Shown: positions 46,838 through 53,907, counted from the first letter of the stretch. The stretch is 64,000 nucleotides of DNA from Saccharophagus sp. K07 (GCF_014336955.1 NZ_QRAI01000006.1:1-64000); one strand, 5' to 3'. Numbers and translations: made by a program. Notes: generated by a model from the letters alone, not told the origin.

Positions 46838-46915
46838 ACATAACCAAGTGCATCACATGAAGCCAATGCGTGCGCGTACGCTTCCGCATTGGCTCATGTG
46901 TGCACGGCGTTAACT
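46838..46915 (+). other. attC site 5
   Basis: ACATAAC to GTTAACT, 78 bp. A long arm pairing is visible: CACATGAAGCCAATGCG with CGCATTGGCTCATGTG. Confidence 0.88.
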
Positions 46916-46937
46916 ATACCTACTTTGAGAATTTAGT

Positions 46938-47471
46938 ATGAATTTTGAATGGACTGCTCTGTGGCAATTTTTTAGTGGTGTCGGTGGACTATGTGGGGTA
47001 GTCGTGGCTTTTGTAGCTTTGGGGCAGCTAAAAGAAATGAAAAGGTCATTGGACGACGCTAGACGATGGAATAAGCTAAATAGTGCATTTAGCTACCTTC
47101 CGAAGTCGCATGAATTTATTGAAATTGAAAAGGAGCTTAACAACAGCTTCTTAAATATTATCGATAGAACATCGCCGCTTACCGAGGCTGAGGTTTCTAA
47201 GCTTTTTGACGATGAACACCGCGAGTTAAGGGTCAAGCTAAAAAGCTATTTAAATCTATTAGAGAGTTTTTGTACTGCGATCGAAATGGGCGCTGTGGAT
47301 GAAGATGCAGCAAGGGAAATGTACAGTCATAAATTTAAGAGGCATTATTGTGAGCTATTGCCTTACATAAAACACATGAGAGCAACTCTCAATGAATCTA
47401 GGATTTTTTCTAGCCTGGAAACTGTCGTAGATAGTTGGGATCGAAAGCAGCCCGTTCCAAAGAAGTACTAA
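46938..47471 (+). CDS. cassette 6: membrane-anchored helical protein, DUF4760-like layout
   Basis: A 177-residue protein with one N-terminal membrane helix (LWQFFSGVGGLCGVVVAFVAL, about residues 8-28), then GQLKEMKRSLDDARRWNKLNS, and a helical cytoplasmic domain containing LKSYLNLLESFCTAIEMGAVDEDAAREMY. The last block is typical of membrane proteins grouped as DUF4760 and relatives, in which a conserved N-x-x-E-x-x-x-x-x-I-x-x-G pattern is seen. It parallels the second gene of cassette 3. It ends directly at attC 6. No function is known; such proteins recur in mobile and defence-rich DNA. Confidence 0.8.
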   Translation: MNFEWTALWQFFSGVGGLCGVVVAFVALGQLKEMKRSLDDARRWNKLNSAFSYLPKSHEFIEIEKELNNSFLNIIDRTSPLTEAEVSKLFDDEHRELRVKLKSYLNLLESFCTAIEMGAVDEDAAREMYSHKFKRHYCELLPYIKHMRATLNESRIFSSLETVVDSWDRKQPVPKKY

Positions 47472-47472
47472 T

Positions 47473-47585
47473 AGTTAACAAGGCCATCATGCCGGACAGC
47501 TTTTCCGTCGCCTTATTTCCTGGCGGTCGCTACGCTGCCAGGAAATAAGCCAACTCCAAAGCTGCCGCATATGGCGGCGTTAGCC
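47473..47585 (+). other. attC site 6
   Basis: AGTTAAC to GTTAGCC, 113 bp, with the variable stem CTTATTTCCTGGC and GCCAGGAAATAAG and matching ends GGCCATCATGCCG and CATATGGCGGC. Confidence 0.88.
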
Positions 47586-47619
47586 AGAACAAAGTGCAAT
47601 TAAAGAGGGAGTCGAGAAG

Positions 47620-47871
47620 ATGAGTGCAGTAAGCGAAATCATAAAATTCAAAGGTCGAGTCGGCGATACGGTGATTATTGATGCGCTGGGAAAAGCTGGT
47701 GGCGAAGAGGCAGTAAAAGAAATCATAAAATTCAAAGGTAGGGTTGGAGATACAGTTATAATTTCAGCACTGGGGCAAGCTGGTGGTGAAGAAGCAGTAA
47801 AGGAAATCATAAAATTTAAAGGCAGAGTTGGTGATACAGTGATTATTGAAGCATTGGGTAATGCTGGATGA
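47620..47871 (+). CDS. cassette 7: protein made of three 28-residue tandem repeats
   Basis: After MSAVS, the 83-residue protein consists of three copies of a 28-residue unit, the last one cut short: EIIKFKGRVGDTVII, one variable residue, ALG, one variable residue, AGGEEAVK. At DNA level the units are 84 bp (47635, 47719, 47803) and differ at many third positions, so the repeats are being kept at protein level. GGGAG precedes the ATG. There is no signal peptide or Cys. Each unit looks like a strand-turn-strand followed by a short helix, suggesting a solenoid or a self-assembling fold. I do not recognise the family. Confidence 0.8.
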   Translation: MSAVSEIIKFKGRVGDTVIIDALGKAGGEEAVKEIIKFKGRVGDTVIISALGQAGGEEAVKEIIKFKGRVGDTVIIEALGNAG

Positions 47872-47878
47872 GGCAAAA

Positions 47879-47950
47879 GGCTAACAAGCGCATGTTGTCG
47901 GACTGGTTCTTCGCTGCGCTTCAAACCAGCCGCAAATGCGGGCGTTAGGT
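47879..47950 (+). other. attC site 7
   Basis: GGCTAAC to GTTAGGT, 72 bp; AGCGCATGT pairs with AAATGCGGGC, and GACTGGTT with AACCAGCC. Confidence 0.9.
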
Positions 47951-47970
47951 TTAAGAGCTGAGAGGAAAAA

Positions 47971-48333
47971 ATGGAACCAATTTTCGATAAAAGCTGCTCG
48001 CTAGTTGGATGGCTAAACCAAGAGCGAGGGTATGTATTCAATACTCGCATGCGATTTGTTGCATTTATAAGAGGTAACGGCTTATTTACAAACAAAAGTC
48101 GCCATATTGGATTTTTTATTAATGGAATCTTCAGGGACAAGCGTGCGGGTGCTGTGGCATTTTTGAGGGGTAGCTCGCCCGGTGCAACGCCAGCAACGCC
48201 TGCCACCCCAGCGACACCCGCCACTCCAGCAACACCTGCCACTCCAGCAACACCTGCCACTCCTGCAAGCCCAGCAAGACCTGCTGGTAGTTTTAGCTCC
48301 ACAAGCTGGGAGGCATTAATAAATGGTCAATAA
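47971..48333 (+). CDS. cassette 8: 4-fold beta-flower-like protein with an ATP tripeptide tail
   Basis: The first 70 residues follow the small beta-flower pattern: MEPIFDKSCSLVGWL, then VFNTRMRFVAFIRGNGLF, then SRHIGFFINGIFRDKRAG and AVAFLRGS, four short repeats each with a hydrophobic core and a turn. Next comes a run of Ala-Thr-Pro tripeptides (about residues 72-100), and the tail SFSSTSWEALING. Beta-flower proteins are known from cassettes; function unknown. The tripeptide run is encoded by near-perfect 9- and 15-bp units and could expand or shrink by slippage. AGAGG precedes the ATG, and the stop abuts attC 8. Confidence 0.8.
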   Translation: MEPIFDKSCSLVGWLNQERGYVFNTRMRFVAFIRGNGLFTNKSRHIGFFINGIFRDKRAGAVAFLRGSSPGATPATPATPATPATPATPATPATPATPASPARPAGSFSSTSWEALINGQ

Positions 48334-48411
48334 ACCTAACCAAGCCATCAAATTCGCTCCCTTCGGTCGCCGGACACTCGTTCCTCGCGCCGTTTATGGC
48401 GGGCGTTAGGC
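48334..48411 (+). other. attC site 8
   Basis: ACCTAAC to GTTAGGC, 78 bp, with ends CAAGCCAT and ATGGCGGG and the internal pair CGGTCGCCGG/CGCGCCG. Confidence 0.88.
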
Positions 48412-48436
48412 ATAAAAATCAGTTCGGAGAATTGAG

Positions 48437-48757
48437 ATGGAATGGTATTGGTGGCTGGTAATTATTCCAGTGATTTACTGGATAGTTGCATACTCAAAAA
48501 AGAGGAAGAGATACAAATATCTTTTGGCTAAGTATAAAGATGAGAAGCTTGTCGCCAGAATAGTTAAGGGTAGTGTGTGGCAGGGGCAAACGAGAGAGCA
48601 GCTCTGGGATGCCCTTGGAAAGCCGCTTGACGTAGACGAAAAAGTTTTAAAGTCAAAAACAAAAGAAACTTGGAAGTATAAGGAAATAGGTAAAAATAGG
48701 TATGCTTTCAGAGTGTTTATTGAGAACAACGAAGTCGTCGGCTGGGAACAAAAATAA
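48437..48757 (+). CDS. cassette 9: small membrane-anchored protein, SmpA/BamE-like domain
   Basis: A 106-residue protein with one Trp-rich membrane helix (WYWWLVIIPVIYWIVAY, residues 3-19), a positively charged stop KKRKRYK, and a cytoplasmic domain with SVWQGQTREQLWDALGKPLD and KTKETWKYKEIGKNRYAFRV. The G-x-T-x-E-Q-x-x-x-x-x-G-x-P followed by a strand with ETWKY resembles the SmpA/OmlA (BamE) fold found in many small proteins. Here it is on the cytoplasmic side, unlike BamE itself. CGGAGA precedes the ATG. Function unknown. Confidence 0.72.
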   Translation: MEWYWWLVIIPVIYWIVAYSKKRKRYKYLLAKYKDEKLVARIVKGSVWQGQTREQLWDALGKPLDVDEKVLKSKTKETWKYKEIGKNRYAFRVFIENNEVVGWEQK

Positions 48758-48778
48758 ATCTGGCTGCAAAAATATAAG

Positions 48779-48857
48779 GCCTAACAAGGCCATTAAATAC
48801 GCTCCCGGTGGTCGCCCGACGCTCCTGACGTCGCGCGGTTTATGGCGGGCGTTATGC
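48779..48857 (+). other. attC site 9
   Basis: GCCTAAC to GTTATGC, 79 bp, closely related to attC 8 (CATTAAATACGCTCCC, TTTATGGCGGGC). Confidence 0.88.
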
Positions 48858-48885
48858 ATTAGGGCGAAAGCAGGAGTGACACGGA

Positions 48886-49764
48886 ATGCAGCACGCAAGA
48901 TGCACGATCGATAATCAAGTATGGGAAGCCGAACGTTTCGCGGCGCTGCCTGAGCCCGAATTGGAGAATATGCGCCGAAATCTCGTGTGTGCCGAGGCCG
49001 AGTGCGGCGAATTCGCTTGGTTCCGTAGGGCAAGTAGGCACGGCCGCCCCCCTCATTTTTGTGCTCACCATTCGAATACTTGCGGCCTTCGGGTTGAGTA
49101 CGTGGCAGTGGGCGAACAGCGCGACGACGCAACTATTCAGGAAGAAGAACTCAATGCTGGTGACAGCATAATTGTCCATCTCGACCAAGAGCTGGGCGGC
49201 CAAATCGACGTGGCCGAGATCCAGCGACCGCCGACGCCGGGCGTTGGTACAGGTGGTAGAACATTTGTCGTGCCTGGCGGCGAGAGAGAAACCGCGCAGC
49301 ACTTTACAATGCGGAGGATACTTCTGAGGCTTGTTCAGAGTCCGGCGTTCCGCAACTCCAACAGACAAGTGGTCCTTTACCGTAACGCCACGGAAGTCTT
49401 AGTGGCCGGTGCGGTTAGAGACGTCGTCGCAGGCTTTATTGACATAACCCCGGAGAGGCATGCAAATCGTCAGATGCTTTATTGGGGGCCTATCGCATCG
49501 GCGGGCATGACGGCAGATGGGAAACTATGGCTGAACTCATCTGATCGTCACCAAGGGGTTAGTGTCGCAATCTTTCCTGAGATCGTGGACGAGTTTCTGC
49601 AGATGTTCGGTGTAAATGATCTCGAAGAGCTTACGGGTGCTCATGTTTTGGTCGCGGGGACTTGCTATTACGCTGCAACCGGTAAGCCAGTCATTTGGTG
49701 TGGGTCGTCCCGGTACATAGTCGTGAGGCGGTACCGAGATGCACGACTCCAGGCCGACGTTTAA
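48886..49764 (+). CDS. cassette 10: unknown 292-residue protein with a Cys/His-rich N-terminal part
   Basis: The longest unknown cassette protein on a start with AGGAG 10 nt upstream. Residues 34-66 hold a possible zinc site: LVCAEAECGEFAWF, then PPHFCAHHSNTCGLR. The rest lacks familiar motifs; the middle reads GGRTFVVPGGERETAQHFTM and the C-terminal part VLVAGTCYYAATGKPVIWCG. Its codon use is richer in G and C than the neighbouring cassettes, suggesting a separate origin. There is no signal peptide, so it should be cytoplasmic. Its stop lies about 14 bp before attC 10. Confidence 0.72.
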   Translation: MQHARCTIDNQVWEAERFAALPEPELENMRRNLVCAEAECGEFAWFRRASRHGRPPHFCAHHSNTCGLRVEYVAVGEQRDDATIQEEELNAGDSIIVHLDQELGGQIDVAEIQRPPTPGVGTGGRTFVVPGGERETAQHFTMRRILLRLVQSPAFRNSNRQVVLYRNATEVLVAGAVRDVVAGFIDITPERHANRQMLYWGPIASAGMTADGKLWLNSSDRHQGVSVAIFPEIVDEFLQMFGVNDLEELTGAHVLVAGTCYYAATGKPVIWCGSSRYIVVRRYRDARLQADV

Positions 49765-49777
49765 CGGGATAGGTTGC

Positions 49778-49847
49778 GCATAACACTGCGCTCCAGCCGA
49801 TGTCAGCCCGCTACGCGGTCTTTCACGGCTGAGCTGGGGCGTTATGC
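49778..49847 (+). other. attC site 10
   Basis: GCATAAC to GTTATGC, 70 bp, with arms TGCGCTCCAGCCG and CGGCTGAGCTGGGGC. Confidence 0.9.
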
Positions 49848-49894
49848 GGAAAAGGCACCGGGTGCTCCCCCCTACATCAAAGTGGAGGTCTTGA

Positions 49895-50359
49895 ATGGCA
49901 ATTGACAGATTAGCCGTCGTGGAGGCTCAAATGCTCATCCGGAGACCAGTGCCTGAGGTCTTCGAAGCCTTTATTAATCCACACATTACGACCAGATTCT
50001 GGTTCACGAAAAGCAGTGGCCAGCTCGAGCCTGGAAAGAAGGTGCGCTGGGACTGGGAAATGTTCGGTGTTGGCGACACTCTTACGGTGAAGGAGATCCA
50101 GGAGAATCGGAGAATACTGATTGAGTGGGACGGCGACGCAACCACGGTTGAGTGGAATTTCGAGCCTCGTGGAGAGGATTCAACATTGGTGAGAATATCA
50201 ACCTGGGGTTTCCGCGGAGATGATAGTGAGGTATTGGCCCAATCAATTGACTCCAAGGGTGGATACACGATGGTCCTTGCCGGCCTTAAGGCATGGTTAG
50301 AGTATGGAGTTGAGCTTAATCTAGTTCGTGACCAATTTCCCGATGGATGCCTGAAGTAG
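49895..50359 (+). CDS. cassette 11: AHSA1/SRPBCC-family protein
   Basis: A 154-residue START-like fold of the AHSA1 group. Typical features are the N-terminal strand with IRRPVPEVFEAFINPHITTRFWFT, then GKKVRWDWEMFGVGDTLTVKEIQENRRILIEWDGD, and the C-terminal helix SKGGYTMVLAGLKAWLEYG. Related cassette and chromosomal proteins are annotated as activators of Hsp90 ATPase, but most bacterial members bind small hydrophobic ligands of unknown identity. GGAGG lies upstream of the ATG. The stop is 8 bp before attC 11. The gene matches the cassette 10 gene in its G and C content more than the others. Confidence 0.88.
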   Translation: MAIDRLAVVEAQMLIRRPVPEVFEAFINPHITTRFWFTKSSGQLEPGKKVRWDWEMFGVGDTLTVKEIQENRRILIEWDGDATTVEWNFEPRGEDSTLVRISTWGFRGDDSEVLAQSIDSKGGYTMVLAGLKAWLEYGVELNLVRDQFPDGCLK

Positions 50360-50366
50360 GGAATGC

Positions 50367-50426
50367 GCATAACAAAACCATGCAGCCGACGCTCGTACCT
50401 CGCGCGGCTGATGGTTGGCGTTATAG
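50367..50426 (+). other. attC site 11
   Basis: GCATAAC to GTTATAG, 60 bp; AACCATGCAGCCG pairs with CGGCTGATGGTTGG. Confidence 0.9.
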
Positions 50427-50718
50427 GTGTGTCGGTTGAATAAAATAAATATTGTAGTAACCGGCAACAGCATCTCACATGCCGGGTTTTGCGGAGCTGT
50501 TTTATTAGTTCAGCGCGTAATTCGGAGCGCGTTTTCAACGCAGTTTCGTTAAGCCCTCTGAAATACCGAATATCATCGGTGGTGCTTAGCAGCAATGTTT
50601 CACTTGGGTAGTGGGTTTGGTAGTTAATAAAAATGGTGGTGTCGTAGGTGTCAGCTCATTCGCCTGGTTTTGGTAGTTAAAAAGTGCGGTGGTGGTTCAA
50701 CGTGCATTACGTTTGTTC
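50427..50718 (+). other. cassette 12: no clear gene, duplicate of cassette 4
   Basis: This body aligns with cassette 4 over most of its length, sharing CAACGCAGTTTCGTTAAGCC, CGAATATCATCGGTGGTGCT and TAGGTGTCAGCTCATTC, yet the longest frame of cassette 4 is broken here by stops. The conservation thus lies outside that frame. A non-coding RNA, a promoter or a peptide shorter than I can support would all fit. Confidence 0.6.
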
Positions 50719-50824
50719 CTATAACAATCGCAACCATGCGAAATTTACTCCGGCGCTCTTTTTGTGCCGAAAAGCCTGGCACAAAAAACCACCTCCATAA
50801 ATTCGCCTGTTGCGGGCGTTATGG
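50719..50824 (+). other. attC site 12
   Basis: CTATAAC to GTTATGG, 106 bp, nearly identical to attC 4 with one G in place of A and a shorter A-run. Confidence 0.88.
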
Positions 50825-50841
50825 CTCGAAGGAACCCTCCA

Positions 50842-51243
50842 ATGTTCAAATGGATAAGATCGTTGCTTTCTAAAAATAATGAAGATGATGGCCAGAGACC
50901 TAAGGCTGCTTCGAGTCCTTATGCTGCATTTAAAGTTTGGTTCGATGAAAATAGAGCATGGTCACACTGGCCGGATAAAGAGCCACAGTCTGCGGCGTGG
51001 AATGAGCTGATTGGTGTTGCCGTAGAAACTACTGATCAAGGGCCCTTTGTAGAAGATGTTTGGTGGCACCTAGCTACTAAAGACGGAGTAGTAACCTATC
51101 CAAGCGAAGCAACAGGTGCAGGTGAATTGTTAGAGCGACTTCAAAAGATCCCTACATTCAACAACGAGCGTTTAATCGAAGCAATGTCATCTACATCAAA
51201 TCAAACGTTCATACTGTGGGATCATGAAGGTCGGCACCAATAA
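50842..51243 (+). CDS. cassette 13: unknown 133-residue protein
   Basis: The chosen ATG follows AAGGAA by 7 nt and gives MFKWIRSLLSKNNEDDGQ; an ATG seven codons upstream overlaps attC 12 and lacks a binding site. The product has a short amphipathic N-terminus, then a globular part rich in Trp (FKVWFDENRAWSHWPDKEPQ, DVWWHLATKDGVVTYPSEATG, FILWDHEGRH). It resembles small Trp-rich proteins of the immunity or SMI1 type in composition, but I cannot place it in a family. It is cytoplasmic by sequence. The stop is directly before attC 13. Confidence 0.7.
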   Translation: MFKWIRSLLSKNNEDDGQRPKAASSPYAAFKVWFDENRAWSHWPDKEPQSAAWNELIGVAVETTDQGPFVEDVWWHLATKDGVVTYPSEATGAGELLERLQKIPTFNNERLIEAMSSTSNQTFILWDHEGRHQ

Positions 51244-51245
51244 AG

Positions 51246-51316
51246 CCATAACAAGCGCAGGCACAGGGACAAAAGTTCCGCTGCGCTTCATTTTGCCCGT
51301 GCTGCGGGCGTTATGT
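51246..51316 (+). other. attC site 13
   Basis: CCATAAC to GTTATGT, 71 bp; AGCGCAGGCACAGGG pairs with CCCGTGCTGCGGGC. Confidence 0.9.
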
Positions 51317-51340
51317 CAGAGCCAGTTGGTAGGATCGAAA

Positions 51341-52042
51341 GTGACACCAGAGCAAAAGCAAGCGTTCCGCGAAAAAGGTTGTATTTATATCCCTGGCGCT
51401 CTCGCTAAGAGCGTGGTTCTGCCCGTCAGGGATCATCTGCTCAAAGCGCTCAAGAGTCAGAATATCTGGTCGGCAGGAAGGGCTTTGTCTCAAAAGTGGA
51501 AAGATGTTCCGATTTTCCAGCAAACCGAAAAATTGGGCCAGCTGATCAGTTTTCCAGGTCTGAATGGGAAGATTATTCCCCGAAATCTGTATTCCCATAT
51601 GTCTCAATTGGCTGATGCACCCTTGCATGGCCAGGATGCTCAGTTGCTCATTTCCCTGCCTCATAAGGTTGCATGGAGTCTTGAAGGGTTAAACTGGCAT
51701 CGCGATATCTCCAAGTTTCAGCTTAAGGACCTTCCGGGGGTTCAAGCTTTTGTCCTTTTGGATAATGTGGCGGTCCACGGAGGCGCTACTTTGGCCTTGG
51801 CTGGCTCCCACCGGTTGGATAGCCAATCTCTGGCAAAGCAACGCATCCCGGAGCTCATTGGCCATGATGGAAAGCGCAGTGCAAATATTGGCGGCGTCGA
51901 GTTATCTCTCGTGGAGATGTCCGGCCGACCTGGGGATGTCTATCTGATGGATATGCGGGTACTGCATACGCCTTCAATCAACTCAACCCGGCAGGTTCGG
52001 ATGATGGCTACAGTCCGTTACTTCACTGAGCATTATTTTTAA
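51341..52042 (+). CDS. cassette 14: phytanoyl-CoA dioxygenase-like protein
   Basis: A 233-residue Fe(II)/2-oxoglutarate oxygenase of the PhyH family. I chose the GTG giving MTPEQKQAFREKGCIYIPGAL; AGGA is just upstream and earlier codons fall inside attC 13. The metal-binding HxD is in GLNWHRDISKF, and the distal His and the oxoglutarate-binding Arg are in VLHTPSINSTRQVRMMATVRYF. All three iron ligands are therefore present. The opening xxGYIxIPGAL-like segment is typical. The substrate is unknown. Metabolic cassettes of this kind are less usual than toxin modules. Its stop is 11 bp before attC 14. Confidence 0.88.
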   Translation: MTPEQKQAFREKGCIYIPGALAKSVVLPVRDHLLKALKSQNIWSAGRALSQKWKDVPIFQQTEKLGQLISFPGLNGKIIPRNLYSHMSQLADAPLHGQDAQLLISLPHKVAWSLEGLNWHRDISKFQLKDLPGVQAFVLLDNVAVHGGATLALAGSHRLDSQSLAKQRIPELIGHDGKRSANIGGVELSLVEMSGRPGDVYLMDMRVLHTPSINSTRQVRMMATVRYFTEHYF

Positions 52043-52053
52043 AGGTATGGGGC

Positions 52054-52110
52054 AGATAACAGTCAGCTGTTCACGGACGCGCCTGCGCGCCGGAAAGCTG
52101 AGCGTTATTT
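52054..52110 (+). other. attC site 14
   Basis: AGATAAC to GTTATTT, 57 bp, the shortest in the array; GTCAGCTGTTC pairs with GGAAAGCTGAGC around GCGCCTGCGCGC. Confidence 0.85.
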
Positions 52111-52137
52111 TCGCTTTATATTTTTAACGGTAATACC

Positions 52138-52218
52138 ATGAAGCAAGGTTTAGCGTGTTTGTTCCTCGTGCCGCAATTAGCGAATGCAACAACAAACACC
52201 ACTCGCCCTTGCATATAG
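52138..52218 (+). CDS. cassette 15: possible 26-residue secreted peptide
   Basis: The frame MKQGLACLFLVPQLANATTN ending in TRPCI looks like a small signal peptide with a short polar tail. The next cassette carries the same last nine codons and stop but with a TGA further upstream. A second frame overlapping this one (SECNNKHHSPLH onward) is also conserved in both copies. Either frame, or neither, could be the functional product. Confidence 0.3.
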   Translation: MKQGLACLFLVPQLANATTNTTRPCI

Positions 52219-52326
52219 CGTTGCCACTAAGAGAAATTGCTGTAAATATCAGCAAATGTAATTTTAACCGGTGCCATGGTTGGCGGTTGCAAAACCCTGC
52301 CTTCGTTCAACCGCAAACTATCGCTC

Positions 52327-52404
52327 CAATAACAATACGCACCTGTACACGCCCTTCGGGCGTCGGACGCACGTTCCGTGCGCCGCAGTGCTTTGGCGTT
52401 ATTT
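52327..52404 (+). other. attC site 15
   Basis: CAATAAC to GTTATTT, 78 bp, with CGCCCTTCGGGCG in the centre and CGTGCGCCGCAGTGC near the end; nearly the same as attC 16. Confidence 0.85.
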
Positions 52405-52476
52405 TCGCAGGTAAGCTTTGGCTATAAAAGTTGGTTTGAGTTCGAGCGTAGTGTTTTTGCTCGTCGAGCCTCAATG

Positions 52477-52581
52477 AGTGAATGCAACAACAAACACCAC
52501 TCGCCCTTGCATGTAGAGTTGCCACTAAGAAAAATTGCTGCGAATATCAGCAACAGCAATATTAACCGGTGCCATGGTTAG
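52477..52581 (+). CDS. cassette 16: possible 34-residue peptide conserved in two cassettes
   Basis: A short frame MSECNNKHHSPLHVELPLRK that ends NRCHG, with 34 residues. The same frame is open in cassette 15 (SECNNKHHSPLHIALPLRE and on to NRCHG), with changes at both synonymous and amino-acid-changing positions. The ATG has only a weak ribosome binding site. Cys and His suggest metal binding if the peptide is made. The two cassettes are close relatives, so conservation may reflect recent duplication alone. Confidence 0.3.
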   Translation, partial: SECNNKHHSPLHVELPLRKIAANISNSNINRCHG

Positions 52582-52623
52582 CGGTATGAAAACCTGCTTT
52601 CGTTCAACTGCAAACCATCGCTC

Positions 52624-52701
52624 CACTAACAATTCGTACCTGTACACGCCCTTCGGGCGTCGGACGCGCGTTCCGCGCGCCGCAGTACTTCGGCGTTATA
52701 C
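52624..52701 (+). other. attC site 16
   Basis: CACTAAC to GTTATAC, 78 bp, a near copy of attC 15 (CGCCCTTCGGGCG centre). Confidence 0.85.
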
Positions 52702-52713
52702 CGGAAGAATCAT

Positions 52714-53811
52714 ATGCCAGACATAGCAGGCGACATTGAAAACAGACCAAAGGAACTATGGGACTTTCCCAACTATGGCTGTTTGCCGGATCGACCTTTT
52801 GAAATCGATTTAGAAAGCGCTATTGGCGAATTCCTGGCGCAAGATATTTTCGATTTGGATGGGACTCAACCGATTGAATCGAAAATATTGGGCCTATCCA
52901 AGAAATACTTTGATGGCCATCCGGTAATAGAAGTCAACCCTTCCGAAGAAGCTATTGATTTCTATCGAGAACGTGGTGACACATTCCAAATGATTAACGT
53001 AATCGTGTGTTGTCACTCGTTCGAAGAACGGGGTGGTAAGCTTTATGGTTTGCCCTACCATATTTCTTTGCGCCCAGCCCAGAAAAGAGGAAAGCCATCA
53101 AGCGTCGGGGTTGATTGGATAAAGAACATGGACCTGAGTCGAGTGTTGGAGGGTAACCCTCATTACATGGGGTATAACCCTTTTTCTGATGCCTTTGGTT
53201 TTTACGCTGTTGGCCCAGTACCCACAAATGAAAATATTTGTTCTGACACAATCGGCCTAGTCTACAACACATACTTTCTGGCATCGAATTACGATAAAAA
53301 AGATGTTTGTGATCCGGGAATGTGCACTTCCCTTCTCGGAGATAGTAAATCTTTGCTGGCTGATTATAGGAAATTCCGGTTTTCGCGTTACTTCCGGGAG
53401 TTTAAATCGACAGAACCAGTTAAAATATGGGGCTGTGACTCGCCGATTGAGCTATTTCTTTTGCAGGCTATGAGTCATCTTGGTCTAAATCCGAGGATTC
53501 AAACTCTAATATTTCCAGACGGATCAACGTTTCCATCCCTTCAGTCTATGTGGGAGGGTGGCCTACGAACAAAAAAACTGGCCAAGACTATTACAGAGGC
53601 AGATTTTTTCTTTGAAAACGAAAAAGTAGCTGTCTTCTGCGATTCGGTGGCACACCATACTTCTGATGATGCGGTGGCCAAGGACTCAGCCATTGACCAA
53701 GAGCTTACCAAACTAGGCATTCGGTCTATTCGGATATCGGGAGCTGACATTATGAGCTCTCCGGTAGAGTGTGCACGAAAGATCCGAGAGCTTGTCGATG
53801 GAACGGTATAA
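52714..53811 (+). CDS. cassette 17: PD-(D/E)XK-like nuclease protein
   Basis: A 365-residue cytoplasmic protein. The N-terminal 240 residues are unfamiliar. The C-terminal 120 resemble Vsr/DUF559-type restriction-like folds: an opening helix with Glu in DSPIELFLLQAMSHLGL, Asp297 in ADFFFENEKVAVFCD, Asp310 near the end of that strand, then HH (residues 314-315) and KDSAIDQELTKLGIRSIRISG. That order of Glu, Asp, a second acidic residue, His and a final strand is usual for the DUF559 group. GGAAG precedes the ATG. A DNA-targeting, perhaps anti-phage, role is an inference. The stop overlaps attC 17. Confidence 0.75.
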   Translation: MPDIAGDIENRPKELWDFPNYGCLPDRPFEIDLESAIGEFLAQDIFDLDGTQPIESKILGLSKKYFDGHPVIEVNPSEEAIDFYRERGDTFQMINVIVCCHSFEERGGKLYGLPYHISLRPAQKRGKPSSVGVDWIKNMDLSRVLEGNPHYMGYNPFSDAFGFYAVGPVPTNENICSDTIGLVYNTYFLASNYDKKDVCDPGMCTSLLGDSKSLLADYRKFRFSRYFREFKSTEPVKIWGCDSPIELFLLQAMSHLGLNPRIQTLIFPDGSTFPSLQSMWEGGLRTKKLAKTITEADFFFENEKVAVFCDSVAHHTSDDAVAKDSAIDQELTKLGIRSIRISGADIMSSPVECARKIRELVDGTV

Positions 53812-53883
53812 CCAAGCCATGCACCGGATGCCAAACCCTTCGCTTCGCTGCGGTTTTGCCACCGGTGATGGCGGGCGTTAGGC
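53806..53883 (+). other. attC site 17
   Basis: GTATAAC to GTTAGGC, 78 bp, with GCCATGCACCGG pairing with CCGGTGATGGCGGGC. Confidence 0.9.
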
Positions 53884-53907
53884 ATTTAAAATCAAAGGAG
53901 AAATACC

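Noticed and set aside
48180..48270. The 9- and 15-bp repeats considered as a CRISPR-like array
   Set aside because: The units are contiguous, without spacers, and encode Ala-Thr-Pro in a real gene. No CRISPR array or cas gene was seen in the window.
47580..48302. A minus-strand frame of 240 codons across cassettes 7 and 8, rich in Gly-Val-Ala and repeats
   Set aside because: Its repeats are the complement of the two plus-strand repeat genes and it crosses an attC site, so it is a shadow.
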